Under the pieces are notes generated by a model. That model made no database searches and was not told the DNA's origin. It saw only the letters and a list, made by a program, of their open reading frames with translations. Of a stretch of DNA of 64,000 bases, positions 1-7,917 are shown one piece after another. The translations under genes and the position numbers were made by a program. Source of the DNA: UBA6244 sp965140775. Lineage in GTDB: Bacteria; Bacteroidota; Bacteroidia; Bacteroidales; F082. Location: the NCBI GenBank assembly GCA_965140775.1, contig OZ223471.1:1116001-1180000 (forward strand), given 5' to 3'. Position 1 is the stretch's first letter. Every line of letters begins with the position of its first letter.

Positions 1-1
1 T

Positions 2-472
2 TTTTGGTTTGATGAATTTTTGCACCTCACCGAGCGCAAGGATGCATACTACCAAACCGAACAAGCCCTGGCAATGACACATAAGTTCGTTACTTCTTAT
101 TTGCCCGAAAAATTTGAGATGGATAAAGCCGACGAAGCCGAGATGCTGAACAATTCAGCCAAATTTTTCAAGGAAAATGAAGCCTTCGATCTGGAAGCGT
201 TCGCCGACAAGGTGCTCGAACATCCTGATTTAGCCAATACCTTTAAAAGTTACAAATCTGAATACGAAGAGGAATACAAAATTCAAATCGACGACCAATT
301 CGATATTTCCGATAAGGCCACCCGCAGACAAGCCAAAAACTTTAAAAGCGTGTTGAAACTCGACAAAAACTTTAGTTTGTACATCCACGGCGACCGGCGC
401 TACATCGAAAAGGGACGCGATGATGAAAAACAAATGCATTATTATAAACTGTACTTTAATGAGGAGCATTGA
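2..472 (+). CDS. Nucleoid-associated protein (NdpA/YejK-like), 3' part only
   Basis: The reading frame is open to the left edge of the window, so only the last 156 codons are present and the true start lies upstream. The sequence fits the C-terminal half of the 37-kDa nucleoid-associated protein family: a WFDEF stretch, a run resembling KADEAEMLNNSAKFFKEN, and then VLKLDKNFSLYIHGD and a closing YYKLYFNEE. Members bind DNA in the nucleoid, and their precise role is poorly defined. A TTG codon at position 20 looks like an internal Leu, not a start. The next gene starts directly after the stop, so the two may be co-transcribed. Family assignment is from remembered sequence pattern, without a database search. 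Confidence 0.75.
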   Translation, partial: FWFDEFLHLTERKDAYYQTEQALAMTHKFVTSYLPEKFEMDKADEAEMLNNSAKFFKENEAFDLEAFADKVLEHPDLANTFKSYKSEYEEEYKIQIDDQFDISDKATRRQAKNFKSVLKLDKNFSLYIHGDRRYIEKGRDDEKQMHYYKLYFNEEH

Positions 473-473
473 C

Positions 474-1052
474 ATGAAAAACCTTTGTAAGAAAATTGCT
501 GGCGGTAGGTGGTCAGCCCCCACATCATTGCTTATGCTCGTATTGCTATGGATGATGGCCGGCTGTGGCGGCGGCACCCAACATCATACCCGGGTAGCCA
601 CCATACACCCATCCAATCCGGCAGTACCCGTGATGGACCTCAGCGATGCGCAAGTCGCCGGACTTATGCAGCAATTCAGTCGGTTAAGCAATCCCGAGTA
701 TAGCTATGAGTATAACAGGACGCAGGTAATCAGCTTTCCATTGAAACCCAACCACTTTGCCTATTTTCTGGAAGTGCGTGCTGGGGTAAGTGGGCATGAT
801 TCCAAAACGGTTTTCTCGTCCTACAAACTGTATGTAGAACTCACACAGAACCAGAACATTTTGTATTTCAATCCTGACAATTTTCAGCAGGCATGCAGCA
901 GTACCACCTGTGACGACTGTAGCCTGATTTTGTATCAAACCGGAGGGTTTGGTTGCGATTGTTCGGATGATTCGCCGGAAAGCCCCTCCGATTGTTCCTA
1001 CGAAAAAAGCCGTGTGCTAACCAACAAACAGCAGAAGAGTGATATTATTTAG
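474..1052 (+). CDS. Predicted lipoprotein of unknown function
   Basis: A 192-residue protein that starts one base after the stop of the preceding gene. I chose ATG 474 because a GAGGAG ribosome-binding-like sequence sits about 8 bases upstream and the N-terminus then becomes a good lipoprotein signal (KNLCKK, a hydrophobic run, then the lipobox MMAGC followed by GGG). The mature part has no domain I recognise. It is Cys-rich near the C-terminus (CSSTTCDDCS, FGCDCSDD), which suggests disulfides or metal binding in an extracytoplasmic protein. The C-terminal tail is polar and runs directly into the composite repeat block, with the stop codon at its edge, so the end of the gene may have been altered by that repeat. 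Function unknown. Confidence 0.6.
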   Translation: MKNLCKKIAGGRWSAPTSLLMLVLLWMMAGCGGGTQHHTRVATIHPSNPAVPVMDLSDAQVAGLMQQFSRLSNPEYSYEYNRTQVISFPLKPNHFAYFLEVRAGVSGHDSKTVFSSYKLYVELTQNQNILYFNPDNFQQACSSTTCDDCSLILYQTGGFGCDCSDDSPESPSDCSYEKSRVLTNKQQKSDII

Positions 1053-1640
1053 GGGAAGACGGAAGACGGAAGACGGAAGACCGGAGTAGGGAGTATGGAG
1101 TAGGGAGTCCGGAGTCCGAAGTTGGGAGTGCCGAAAAAGTACCGTAGGTACGACAGGCAATTAGCCCCGGAATTTATTCCCGGGCGGAAGGAGTATATAG
1201 TATAGAGTAATTAGTAAGGAGCGAGCAATAGCCCGTAGGGCTTCAACATAAATAGCCTGGGTGTTCCGGCAACCTCATTTGTCCGTAGGACATGAACAGG
1301 AAGTCCGTAGTCGGAAGTCCGAAGTAGGGAGTAGGGAGTCCGACGTTGGAAGTGCAGAAAAAGTACCGTAGGTACGACAGGCAATTAGCCCTGGAATTTA
1401 TACCCGGGCGGAAGGAGTATATAGTATAGAGTAATTAGTAAGGAGCGAGCAATAGCCCATAGGGCTTCAATATCAATAGTATAACGAATACGACAACCCA
1501 TTTGTCCGTAGGACATGAACAGGAAGTCTGGAGACCGAAGTCGGAAGTCGGGAGTCGGGAGTCCGTAGTCCGAAGTTGGGAGTGCCGAAAAAGTGCCGTA
1601 GGTACGTCCAACCATTAGCCCCGGAATTTATTCCCGGGCA
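1051..1640 (+). repeat. Composite GTA-hairpin repeat, about 2.5 tandem units
   Basis: A tandem array with a period near 225-230 bases. Each unit has a purine-rich minisatellite built from GGAGTCCGAAGT-like words, the hairpin GTACC-GTA-GGTAC (1139-1151, 1363-1375, and GTGCCGTAGGTAC at 1593-1605), a second inverted repeat around GGAATTTATTCC, a spacer GGAGTATATAGTATAGAG, the hairpin AGCCC-GTA-GGGCT, and the hairpin TGTCC-GTA-GGACA. The third unit stops after the GGAATTTATTCC hairpin. Three unrelated stems share the same GTA loop, and the second unit carries a CATAG variant of one of them. Minus-strand reading frames through the block look fortuitous. Function unknown. Confidence 0.85.
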
Positions 1641-1726
1641 GAGGTGGTATGTTAAATTGAATTTGTTATTTGTTGGCACAAGTAGGAAGCTTACAGAAGC
1701 GTAGGTAACATATTTGTTAGTAACAA

Positions 1727-1759
1727 TTGTGTTAGTTAGTCAAATATTACCTATCTTTG
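1727..1759 (+). promoter_or_regulatory. Probable promoter of the ATPase gene
   Basis: TATCTTTG at 1752-1759 matches the Bacteroidota -7 consensus TAnnTTTG. A TTG at 1727-1729 lies 22 bases upstream as a possible -33 element. Transcription would start near 1765, giving a leader of about 10 bases before ATG 1775. Confidence 0.5.
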
Positions 1760-1774
1760 TTGCAAAAATACCAT

Positions 1775-2911
1775 ATGAATACCCCGTTTATTTTTGGGAG
1801 ATTGGCCATTGATCAAAACTTTACCAATCGTAAAGCAGAAATAATCAAGTTGAAACAAAACTTCAGTTCAGGCATTAACACCATTCTTATTTCCCCGCGC
1901 CGATGGGGCAAATCTTCTCTGGTAAAAAAGGTGGGTGAGGAAGTTGAAGCAGAACATAAGAATATCAGGATGGTTTATCTGGATATGTTCAATATCAGAA
2001 CGGAAGAGGATTTTTGCAAACGGTTGTCCGAGTCTGTTATCACATCAGCTTCAAGTAAATTGGAAGAATCGCTCAGCCTCATCAAGAAATTCTTTAAGCA
2101 GTGGATTCCAAAAGTAACAATTTCGCCAGATGCCGTTCAGGAGGTGAGTTTGTCATTAAATTGGGAGGATGTGAAGAAAAATCCCGATGAGATACTCGAT
2201 TTGGCTGAATTGATTGCCATCGAAAAGCAGTTAAAACTAGTGATTTGTATTGATGAATTCCAAAACCTTTCCAATTTCAATGATCCTCTGGGTTTTCAAA
2301 AGAAAATGCGTTCTCACTGGCAACAGCATCAGCATGTATCATATTGTTTGTATGGCAGTAAAAGGCACATGATGATTGAGGTTTTTACGCATCAATCCAT
2401 GCCGTTTTACAAGTTTGGAGATTTAATCTTTTTGCCTAAAATTTCGACGAGTAATTGGAAAATATTTATTCAGGAACGTTTTCAGTCCACAAACAAAATG
2501 ATTAACGAAAAGCAGGCAGAGCAGATTGCCATTCTTGTCGAAAACCACCCCTATTATGTACAACAGTTATCCCAGCTCTGTTGGTTCAGGACATCCCTTG
2601 AACTATCGGACGACGACATCAACTTATCCATGGATTCATTGGTCATGCAACTGAGTTTGTTGTTTCTAAATATTACTGAAAGCCTAACAACTACTCAGAT
2701 CAATTATTTAAAAGCTCTGATAGACGGGACCAGGATGCTTAGTAGCAGAGAGGTGATAAACAACTATCATTTGGGCAGTTCTGCCAACGTTGCCAGAATA
2801 AAACAAGCACTGATTAATAAGGAAATAATAGACGATCTGGTTGTTGGAAATCCTGAAATTCTGGATCCGGTATATAAATACTGGCTTAAAAATTATTATT
2901 TCAGCGGGTAG
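1775..2911 (+). CDS. AAA/STAND-type ATPase (archaeal-ATPase-like family)
   Basis: A 378-residue P-loop ATPase. I chose ATG 1775, which lies just downstream of a TAnnTTTG promoter element, over an upstream alternative start at 1757. The Walker A motif is SPRRWGKSSLVKK near residue 40, Walker B is LVICIDEFQ near 160, and a conserved YGSKRHMM sensor-like segment follows. The C-terminal part (ALINKEIIDDLVV, then LDPVYKYWLKNY) resembles the winged-helix region seen in this family. Such proteins occur across Bacteroidota and archaea, often as isolated genes in variable DNA, and no specific cellular role is established. The gene lies between a repeat block and an IS element, consistent with a mobile or accessory locus. 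The family call is firm; function is unknown. Confidence 0.75.
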   Translation: MNTPFIFGRLAIDQNFTNRKAEIIKLKQNFSSGINTILISPRRWGKSSLVKKVGEEVEAEHKNIRMVYLDMFNIRTEEDFCKRLSESVITSASSKLEESLSLIKKFFKQWIPKVTISPDAVQEVSLSLNWEDVKKNPDEILDLAELIAIEKQLKLVICIDEFQNLSNFNDPLGFQKKMRSHWQQHQHVSYCLYGSKRHMMIEVFTHQSMPFYKFGDLIFLPKISTSNWKIFIQERFQSTNKMINEKQAEQIAILVENHPYYVQQLSQLCWFRTSLELSDDDINLSMDSLVMQLSLLFLNITESLTTTQINYLKALIDGTRMLSSREVINNYHLGSSANVARIKQALINKEIIDDLVVGNPEILDPVYKYWLKNYYFSG

Positions 2912-2955
2912 AATTACCTTTAAGTTATCTCAATATTGCCAGGTAGGGGGGCGGG

Positions 2956-4634
2956 CCCCGAAAGCTCCTAAATTCCGCATGTCTCCGCAAAAAGAATCTG
3001 GAAGTGTTTTTATGACCAAAAAATGTAAGAAATTGTTGATTTTTTGGCTTTTTTGACTGCATTAGCTGTAACACATTGAAAAAAGAATGCTTAAGGAGCT
3101 TCTGTGTTGATCATTTTTTCATTCTGTTGCAATGCCTTTCCTTCTACTTTTTTAGGAAAAAGTGTCAATTAGTTGATAATAAGGCTATTAATTGATTTTG
3201 GTTATGTTGAGTTCAAAGATAATGTAATGTATTTATTAGAATCTGTAAAGATTTTCAGCGTGATTTGGCGCGAACGCTTGATCCATGTTGCGGGCAAAAT
3301 AATAAATCTGAACAAGAACTTTTTTACCCGGTATGTTGGTTTGAGTGTGTCAGTAAGTTGTGAAAAGTGTTGAATAATAAACACATAAATATTCTTGAAA
3401 AAAGCTGTCAATCCAAGAAAGACAGTGTTGTTTTCCAATGTTGAAAAACACATATTGTTCCATCCCCAATCGTTCTTTAGGATATCAAATTGCTTTTCTG
3501 GATTTCCCCTGTGGTTATAAAAAATGGCAACTTCAACCGGTGTCATTTCTAGATTGTTCGTTAAAATAGCCCGGTACTCATACGCATCATCGGTGAACAT
3601 ATCCATTTGCATGTCATCTCTTAGTTTTCTCTTGACAACAAGCCTGTATGGCTTGGCATCAATACCATCTTCTCTGGCTTGGCTGACAAAAGGTTCTATC
3701 ATGATTGATCCAACCTGCATCGGCTCATTGGTGCTATCAGTGATATGTTCCCATTCTCCTAACTGGTTAAAGTACTTGGCTATGTAGCTGTTTCTACAGC
3801 CGATATAAAAATTCTCAACATTTTGTTCCAGTAATTTTACAACATCATACTGGTAAGATGCTGCATCAGCTCTGAAATGGGTGGCCTTTTTTATATCATT
3901 TTGGTTCAATTGCTCAAACAAGCGAGTTAGGGTATCAGACTGAAAGGCTTTTGCATCGCTGTTTCCATTCCTGTTTTCTACAAAGAGAACATGCTCCTCA
4001 TTGAGATAACAAATACCGGGCTGATAACCTGGATTTCTTTTGTAGGTCATCTTACTGTCGCTCTTCTCGTTGAAGATGATGGTATTATCGTAGTCTAATG
4101 TCAGTTCTTGTGCATCAAATACCCCCTGCTGCTTTAAAAGGGATATGTTAAGTTGATTGATAAACTCATTTGAATTGTAGGTGTGGGTGATAACTCCGCG
4201 TTTGGTTTCGCATTGTTTGTTTTCAACTGCCAACTCCTTTAACCTTCTGAGTACTGTATCCGGACTTGGCATCTTGACAAAAGGATTGTCTTTAAAGTGA
4301 CCCCTTAAATGGATTTGCAGATCCTCAATACAGTCCCCACCGCATAGATATATGCTTAACATTGAATTGATTATATCCTTCCATCGATACTCACTCTGAT
4401 TGGCAAGTGTAGGAAAACTTTTCTCGATTAAGGCATTGATCTGGCTTCGCTCCAAAAAATCAAACACAAAATTTATTCCGCCAAATGCACTTATTGATTT
4501 ACTTTGTTGTATCTTCACCGCAGTATTTGTTAGCACACCAAATATGGTGAAAATACTTGAACTGTAAGACTTTCTCCTGAAATGTTTTACAGTTTTTTTT
4601 GTTAATAACCTGCGGAATTAAGGAGCTTTTGGGG
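2956..4634 (-). mobile_element. IS1380-family insertion sequence, apparently complete
   Basis: About 1.68 kb, the usual size for this family. Imperfect terminal inverted repeats bound it: left end 2956-2979 starts CCCCGAAAGCTCCT, and the reverse complement of the right end 4611-4634 starts CCCCAAAAGCTCCT. They agree at 22 of 24 positions by eye. One intact transposase gene lies inside on the minus strand. I see no clear 4-base target duplication (left flank CGGG, right flank GAAG), so the ends could shift by a base or two, or the target repeat may have decayed. The right end abuts a composite GTA-hairpin repeat directly. Confidence 0.85.
3202..4536 (-). CDS. IS1380-family transposase
   Basis: A 444-residue DDE transposase that catalyses cut-and-paste movement of its own IS. 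The likely catalytic positions are the Asp in ELTLDYDNTIIF (about residue 170), the Asp in THFRADAASYQYD (about 240), and the Glu in the Y-x-x-R-x-x-x-E signature YNHRGNPEKQFDILKND (about 365). The family's N-terminal region (DFLERSQINALIEKSF) and the KMPSPDTVLRRLKEL segment are present. The length matches full-length members and I see no stop or frameshift, so the element may still be active. It occupies nearly all of the IS between the two inverted repeats. Confidence 0.9.
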   Translation of the reverse strand: MLTNTAVKIQQSKSISAFGGINFVFDFLERSQINALIEKSFPTLANQSEYRWKDIINSMLSIYLCGGDCIEDLQIHLRGHFKDNPFVKMPSPDTVLRRLKELAVENKQCETKRGVITHTYNSNEFINQLNISLLKQQGVFDAQELTLDYDNTIIFNEKSDSKMTYKRNPGYQPGICYLNEEHVLFVENRNGNSDAKAFQSDTLTRLFEQLNQNDIKKATHFRADAASYQYDVVKLLEQNVENFYIGCRNSYIAKYFNQLGEWEHITDSTNEPMQVGSIMIEPFVSQAREDGIDAKPYRLVVKRKLRDDMQMDMFTDDAYEYRAILTNNLEMTPVEVAIFYNHRGNPEKQFDILKNDWGWNNMCFSTLENNTVFLGLTAFFKNIYVFIIQHFSQLTDTLKPTYRVKKFLFRFIILPATWIKRSRQITLKIFTDSNKYITLSLNST

Positions 4635-4768
4635 GAAGTCGGAAGACCGAAGACCGAAGTCGGGAGTCCGAAGACCGGAGTTGGAAGACCGAAGTCCGAA
4701 GTTGGGAGTGCCGAGAAAGTGCCGTAGGTACGACTGACCATTAGCCCCGGAATTTATTCCCGGGCGGT
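4635..4768 (+). repeat. Composite GTA-hairpin repeat, partial unit abutting the IS
   Basis: It begins at the base after the IS1380 right end, with the purine-rich GGAAGACCGAAG minisatellite. The GTGCCGTAGGTAC hairpin (4719-4731) and the GGAATTTATTCC inverted repeat follow. The AGCCC-GTA-GGGCT and TGTCC-GTA-GGACA hairpins of the full unit are missing. It has the same orientation as the other two blocks and ends just past the stop of the neighbouring T9SS gene. Confidence 0.8.
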
Positions 4769-4773
4769 TCTTT

Positions 4774-5682
4774 TCATTGTTCGATAATAATTTTTTCGTT
4801 CAAGACAATGTTGCTCTCTGTGCTCACATGTACTAAGTAAATTCCGGCAGCAAATTCATTTAGGTCAATTTTTGTTATTTCATTTGTTAAGGTTTGCGTA
4901 CAACAAATGCTACCATTGGATGTAAATATTTTTAGAAATGGTTTTTTTAAGAGCAATTCAATGGAGATTTCTATTTTCAATTGGTCTTTAGCCGGGTTCG
5001 GGTAAATGGAAATTTCTGATTTTTTAATTTGAGTTTCAATAGTTAACGTTGAGCAAGTATCTGTAGCCGACAAGTTACAAGGATATTCAGGGTAAATAAG
5101 TGTGGCGTCAATATAAAGAGCACATAAGTAACTACCCCCCTCAAAAGCTACCAATTCTTCCAGGATGCCTGTACTACTACCAATTCCTTCAATTATTTCT
5201 GCTTCACCATATTTGAATACGATTCTTTTATGGTAATCGTTGTTTATTAATAAGGAGTCGACGAAGTCAACAATTAATGGTTCATTCCAATTTAAATAGC
5301 TAATAAGGGTATCTCCGGGTTCTAAGTTGAAATCATAGATTAATTCTTCGTTTGATTGTCCAGGTGGGGTGTAGAAAACTTTTTTATTTATTGCATCTTC
5401 TCTAATGGCACCCATGTAATCAGGACCATTAACAACTGTATTTAAGCAGAAAATATCATATTCTGTTCTTTCCATTTTCTTGTATTCATGATTGTCCATA
5501 ATTGTGTCACCGGAATAATATGTTTCCCAGTAATTCGTGTACCACCAAAAAGGTGGTGGAATAACATGGTTATTGTATTCAATGCACCATTTTGCATTGG
5601 AATCAGGCAATGGATGATAGGTTTGTGCGTAATTGTGAACCGAAAATAATATGGCTGCTGTAAAGAGTATTAGGTTTTTCAT
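4774..5682 (-). CDS. Secreted protein with T9SS type A sorting domain
   Basis: A 302-residue secreted protein. Residues 1-20 form a signal peptide (KNLILFTAAILFSVHNYAQ). The last 80 residues are a type IX secretion sorting domain, marked by ISIYPNPAKDQLKIE, then IFTSNGS, and an ending of the form GIYLVHVSTESN-VLNEKIIIEQ. This domain directs export across the outer membrane and surface attachment or release by the Por system. The central 200 residues (NDYHKRIVFKYGEAEIIEGIGSS and so on) resemble uncharacterised T9SS cargo found in many Bacteroidia, and I can give it no specific function. Its 3' end lies next to a composite repeat. Confidence 0.8.
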   Translation of the reverse strand: MKNLILFTAAILFSVHNYAQTYHPLPDSNAKWCIEYNNHVIPPPFWWYTNYWETYYSGDTIMDNHEYKKMERTEYDIFCLNTVVNGPDYMGAIREDAINKKVFYTPPGQSNEELIYDFNLEPGDTLISYLNWNEPLIVDFVDSLLINNDYHKRIVFKYGEAEIIEGIGSSTGILEELVAFEGGSYLCALYIDATLIYPEYPCNLSATDTCSTLTIETQIKKSEISIYPNPAKDQLKIEISIELLLKKPFLKIFTSNGSICCTQTLTNEITKIDLNEFAAGIYLVHVSTESNIVLNEKIIIEQ

Positions 5683-5770
5683 TTTTGGTTGTGATTGGTT
5701 TTTGCAATATATCGATAAAATTTAATATGTAACAGGCCGATAACTCATGCGACTTGTGGAATATTTACAA

Positions 5771-6709
5771 TTATCCACCAATATTTTTCAAAGATAAATT
5801 GATTAAGTCTTTTGATTCTTCAAAGTCTGAATAGTTTTTTATTGTGAATTCAAGGTCTCCGGTTCCAAAATGACCTATGTTTCTAACATCTCTGGCCTGG
5901 CTTGGTGGATTTTTGATTTCATCCGGATTGAGTTTTAAAAAAAGGACTATTTTCTTTTTCTGGGTCTCAATGCAAACAAAATTTTGAGTTGTTTTATATG
6001 CGATGTAGTATTTCTTTGGTGTTTCTTCGATGGAAGTTTCCAGGTTCACTATGTATTCCCGTATTTCATTTAGTAACTCTTTTAAGTCGTCATTTACCCT
6101 GGATGTATGTTCGTCAATTGTATAAGTCGCGGTTCTGCGAGTTTCGGCAGCTTTACGACCCGCTTCAACCATGATTGGATTTTTACCGTTGTTTTCGATT
6201 GGAGAATGGTTTCTCGTCTCTGTTCTTTTGTAGATTTCTTCGATGCTGATAATTCCGTTTTCGTAGATTTTATATTGCCAAAGTTCAATATTTGCGCCCA
6301 TAACCTGAACCGCATGCAAGTCATATTTCTTGAATTCAGGTGCTATGCAAATTACACGAATATCTGACCAGTCAACTTCCATATCTTCTTTTATTGATTT
6401 GTTTACTGCCACTTGAAAATCACCTTTGTGGTCCGTTATCCAATGCAGATAAAACAGGCTTTGATTTATAAGGTCTGATGACGCAACTTTTTTGTATTCA
6501 ATAATCACAGGATTGTTGTCTTCAGAAATGGCTAACGTATCAATTCTACCCGAATGGATATTTCCTGTCGAGAATTCTGAGGCGATAAACCTACAATTGA
6601 AAAAAGTTTCTAAATTTCTTTCAATCAAGTTTTGGAGGTCTTTTTCAAGTTTGAATTCAGTAGGTTTAATTCTGTTGACCTTTTTATCCTTTATTTCAAA
6701 AATTGCCAT
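5771..6709 (-). CDS. PD-(D/E)XK nuclease-like protein with DUF5655-type C-terminus
   Basis: A 312-residue protein. The N-terminal half carries a restriction-endonuclease-fold signature: SGRIDTLAISEDNNPVIIEYKK supplies the D-(x)n-ExK catalytic set near residues 55-75, with FQVAVNK-type strands after it. The C-terminal 100 residues (YYIAYKTTQNFVCIETQKKKIVLFLKL, then GHFGTGDLEFTI) match what I recall of the DUF5655 domain, which often follows a DUF91/NucS-like nuclease domain. A role in nucleic-acid cleavage, repair or defence is therefore likely but unproven. The gene is a single cistron between a T9SS gene and a repeat block, in a section that also holds an IS and a STAND-type ATPase. Confidence 0.65.
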   Translation of the reverse strand: MAIFEIKDKKVNRIKPTEFKLEKDLQNLIERNLETFFNCRFIASEFSTGNIHSGRIDTLAISEDNNPVIIEYKKVASSDLINQSLFYLHWITDHKGDFQVAVNKSIKEDMEVDWSDIRVICIAPEFKKYDLHAVQVMGANIELWQYKIYENGIISIEEIYKRTETRNHSPIENNGKNPIMVEAGRKAAETRRTATYTIDEHTSRVNDDLKELLNEIREYIVNLETSIEETPKKYYIAYKTTQNFVCIETQKKKIVLFLKLNPDEIKNPPSQARDVRNIGHFGTGDLEFTIKNYSDFEESKDLINLSLKNIGG

Positions 6710-6896
6710 TTCAGAGTTTTTTAAATGTGACTTGCTGCGACTGGTTCAACCCCATCGTATCCATTCATTTTTTTGTTTCATTGTAAATGGAATTGTCAGG
6801 TTTTTAGTTTTGTAAATTTAGGGAATATTTTTATTCGTTTTACTTTGGGCACTGAGAATTGAAGGGCACAAGTTGCAAACTTGCGCCATTGTGGGA

Positions 6897-7230
6897 TCGA
6901 AGTCAGAAGACGAAGTCAGAAGACCGGAGTAGGGAGTATGGAGTAGGGAGTCCGGAGTCCGAAGTTGGAAGTGCAGAAAAAGTACCGTAGGTACGACAGG
7001 CAATTAGCCCCGGAATTTATTCCCGGGCGGAAGGAGTATATAGTATAGAGTAATTAGTAAGGAGCGAGCAATAGCCCGTAGGGCTTCAACATAAATAGCC
7101 TGGGTGTTCCGGCAACCTCATTTGTCCGTAGGACATGAACAGGAAGTTCGAAGTCCGAAGACCGGAGTTGGAAGACCGAAGTAGGGAGTAGGGAGTCCGA
7201 AGTCCGTAGTACGAAGTCCGACACCATGAA
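6897..7230 (+). repeat. Composite GTA-hairpin repeat, one full unit plus extra minisatellite
   Basis: From about 6920 to 7142 this copy is nearly identical to the first unit of the array at 1051. It has the minisatellite, GTACC-GTA-GGTAC (6984-6996), the GGAATTTATTCC inverted repeat, the GGAGTATATAGTATAGAG spacer, AGCCC-GTA-GGGCT and TGTCC-GTA-GGACA. A second purine-rich minisatellite of about 85 bases follows. The surrounding gene-free DNA (6710-6896 and 7231-7290) shows nothing else I can interpret. Confidence 0.85.
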
Positions 7231-7290
7231 GCGCCCACATGCCTCCATCATGAAATTTAGACCCTTTCTAAATTCATTTATTCCATCTTT

Positions 7291-7315
7291 GTTCGTATAT
7301 TTGCGAACTACGAAT
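7291..7315 (+). promoter_or_regulatory. ArsR operator 1 overlapping the arsR promoter
   Basis: A 25-base imperfect palindrome with outer arms TTCGTA and TACGAA and the centre TTTGCGAA. It overlaps TATATTTG (7296-7303), a -7 element of the TAnnTTTG type, so a bound repressor would block RNA polymerase. It aligns base for base with the second site at 7632-7656, sharing GTTCGT, a GCGAA core and ACGAA. Confidence 0.75.
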
Positions 7316-7325
7316 TGACTAAAAC

Positions 7326-7613
7326 ATGGAAACCTATACCGATGACCAACAACGACTTGCCCGCATAGCCAAGGCCTTGGGGCATCCCGTGCGGGTGTAT
7401 ATCATGGACTTCTTGTCAAAACAGGCATGTTGCTACAGTGGCGATTTGTCGGAATTGCTGCCCATCGCCAAATCCACCCTCAGTCAACACCTCAAAGAAC
7501 TCAAAGAGGCCGGCCTTATTCAGGGTGAAATCGAAACTCCCAAAATCAGGTATTGCCTCAATAAGGAAAATTGGGAAGAAGCCAAAAGCTTGTTTAAAGG
7601 ATTTTTAAAATAA
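7326..7613 (+). CDS. arsR: ArsR-family metalloid-responsive repressor
   Basis: A 95-residue winged-helix regulator of the ArsR/SmtB family. The recognition region is SGDLSELLPIAKSTLSQHLKELKEAGLI (about residues 40-67), preceded by an adjacent Cys pair (QACCYSGD) that is a plausible arsenite-sensing site. The protein is normally bound to an operator over its own promoter and released when metal or metalloid binds. It is the first gene of an operon with a thioredoxin-like protein and ArsF/ArsG/ArsP-like genes. The two matching palindromes before arsR and before the next gene suggest that it controls both itself and the downstream genes. The exact inducer is inferred from context. Confidence 0.88.
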   Translation: METYTDDQQRLARIAKALGHPVRVYIMDFLSKQACCYSGDLSELLPIAKSTLSQHLKELKEAGLIQGEIETPKIRYCLNKENWEEAKSLFKGFLK

Positions 7614-7631
7614 AAAAAATTTATCACAATT

Positions 7632-7656
7632 GTTCGTTGTTTCGCGAATAACGAAC
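7632..7656 (+). promoter_or_regulatory. ArsR operator 2, between arsR and the thioredoxin-like gene
   Basis: A 25-base palindrome with perfect 7-base outer arms GTTCGTT and AACGAAC around a TTCGCGAA centre. It lies 14 bases before the next start codon and matches operator 1 in position and core. It suggests a second repressor-controlled promoter inside the operon. Confidence 0.75.
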
Positions 7657-7669
7657 TAAAACAAATCAC

Positions 7670-7906
7670 ATGATGGAAATAAAAGTACTGGGCACGGGAT
7701 GTGCCAAATGCAAATCGCTGGAAAAAGTCACCAGAGAGGCTGTTGCCGAAATGAACCTTCAAGCCAACGTGGAAAAAGTGGAGGACATCGTAAAAATCAT
7801 GGGCTACGGTGTGCTTTCCACTCCGGCGCTGGTGGTCGATAACCAAATTGTGGTGTCGGGTCGTGTTCCTTCGCTTAAAGAAACCATTCAGTTATTAACC
7901 AAATAA
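7670..7906 (+). CDS. Small thioredoxin-like redox protein
   Basis: A 78-residue single-domain thioredoxin/glutaredoxin-like protein of the short archaeal/bacterial type. The active site is GTGCAKCKSLEK (CxxC at residues 11-14), and the cis-Pro region is VLSTPALVVDN. It would supply reducing equivalents or thiol exchange in the cytoplasm. In ars-type operons of Bacteroidota such proteins accompany ArsF/ArsG and permeases, so a role in metalloid or organoarsenical handling is likely. The start at 7670 is followed by a second ATG at 7673, and either could be used. Confidence 0.85.
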   Translation: MMEIKVLGTGCAKCKSLEKVTREAVAEMNLQANVEKVEDIVKIMGYGVLSTPALVVDNQIVVSGRVPSLKETIQLLTK

Positions 7907-7917
7907 ACACATTAAAA

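Noticed and set aside
1385..1679. Minus-strand reading frames in the composite repeat that give peptides such as LCPGINSGANGWTYLRH
   Set aside because: They follow the hairpin and minisatellite sequence and lack codon structure, a promoter or homology outside repeats, so they look like by-products of the repeat.
3173..3373. Plus-strand reading frame inside the IS element
   Set aside because: It is the opposite strand of the transposase 3' region and has no independent support.
1051..7230. CRISPR-like array made of the composite repeats
   Set aside because: The unit is about 225 bases with internal hairpins and no spaced short identical repeats with unique spacers, and no cas genes are present.
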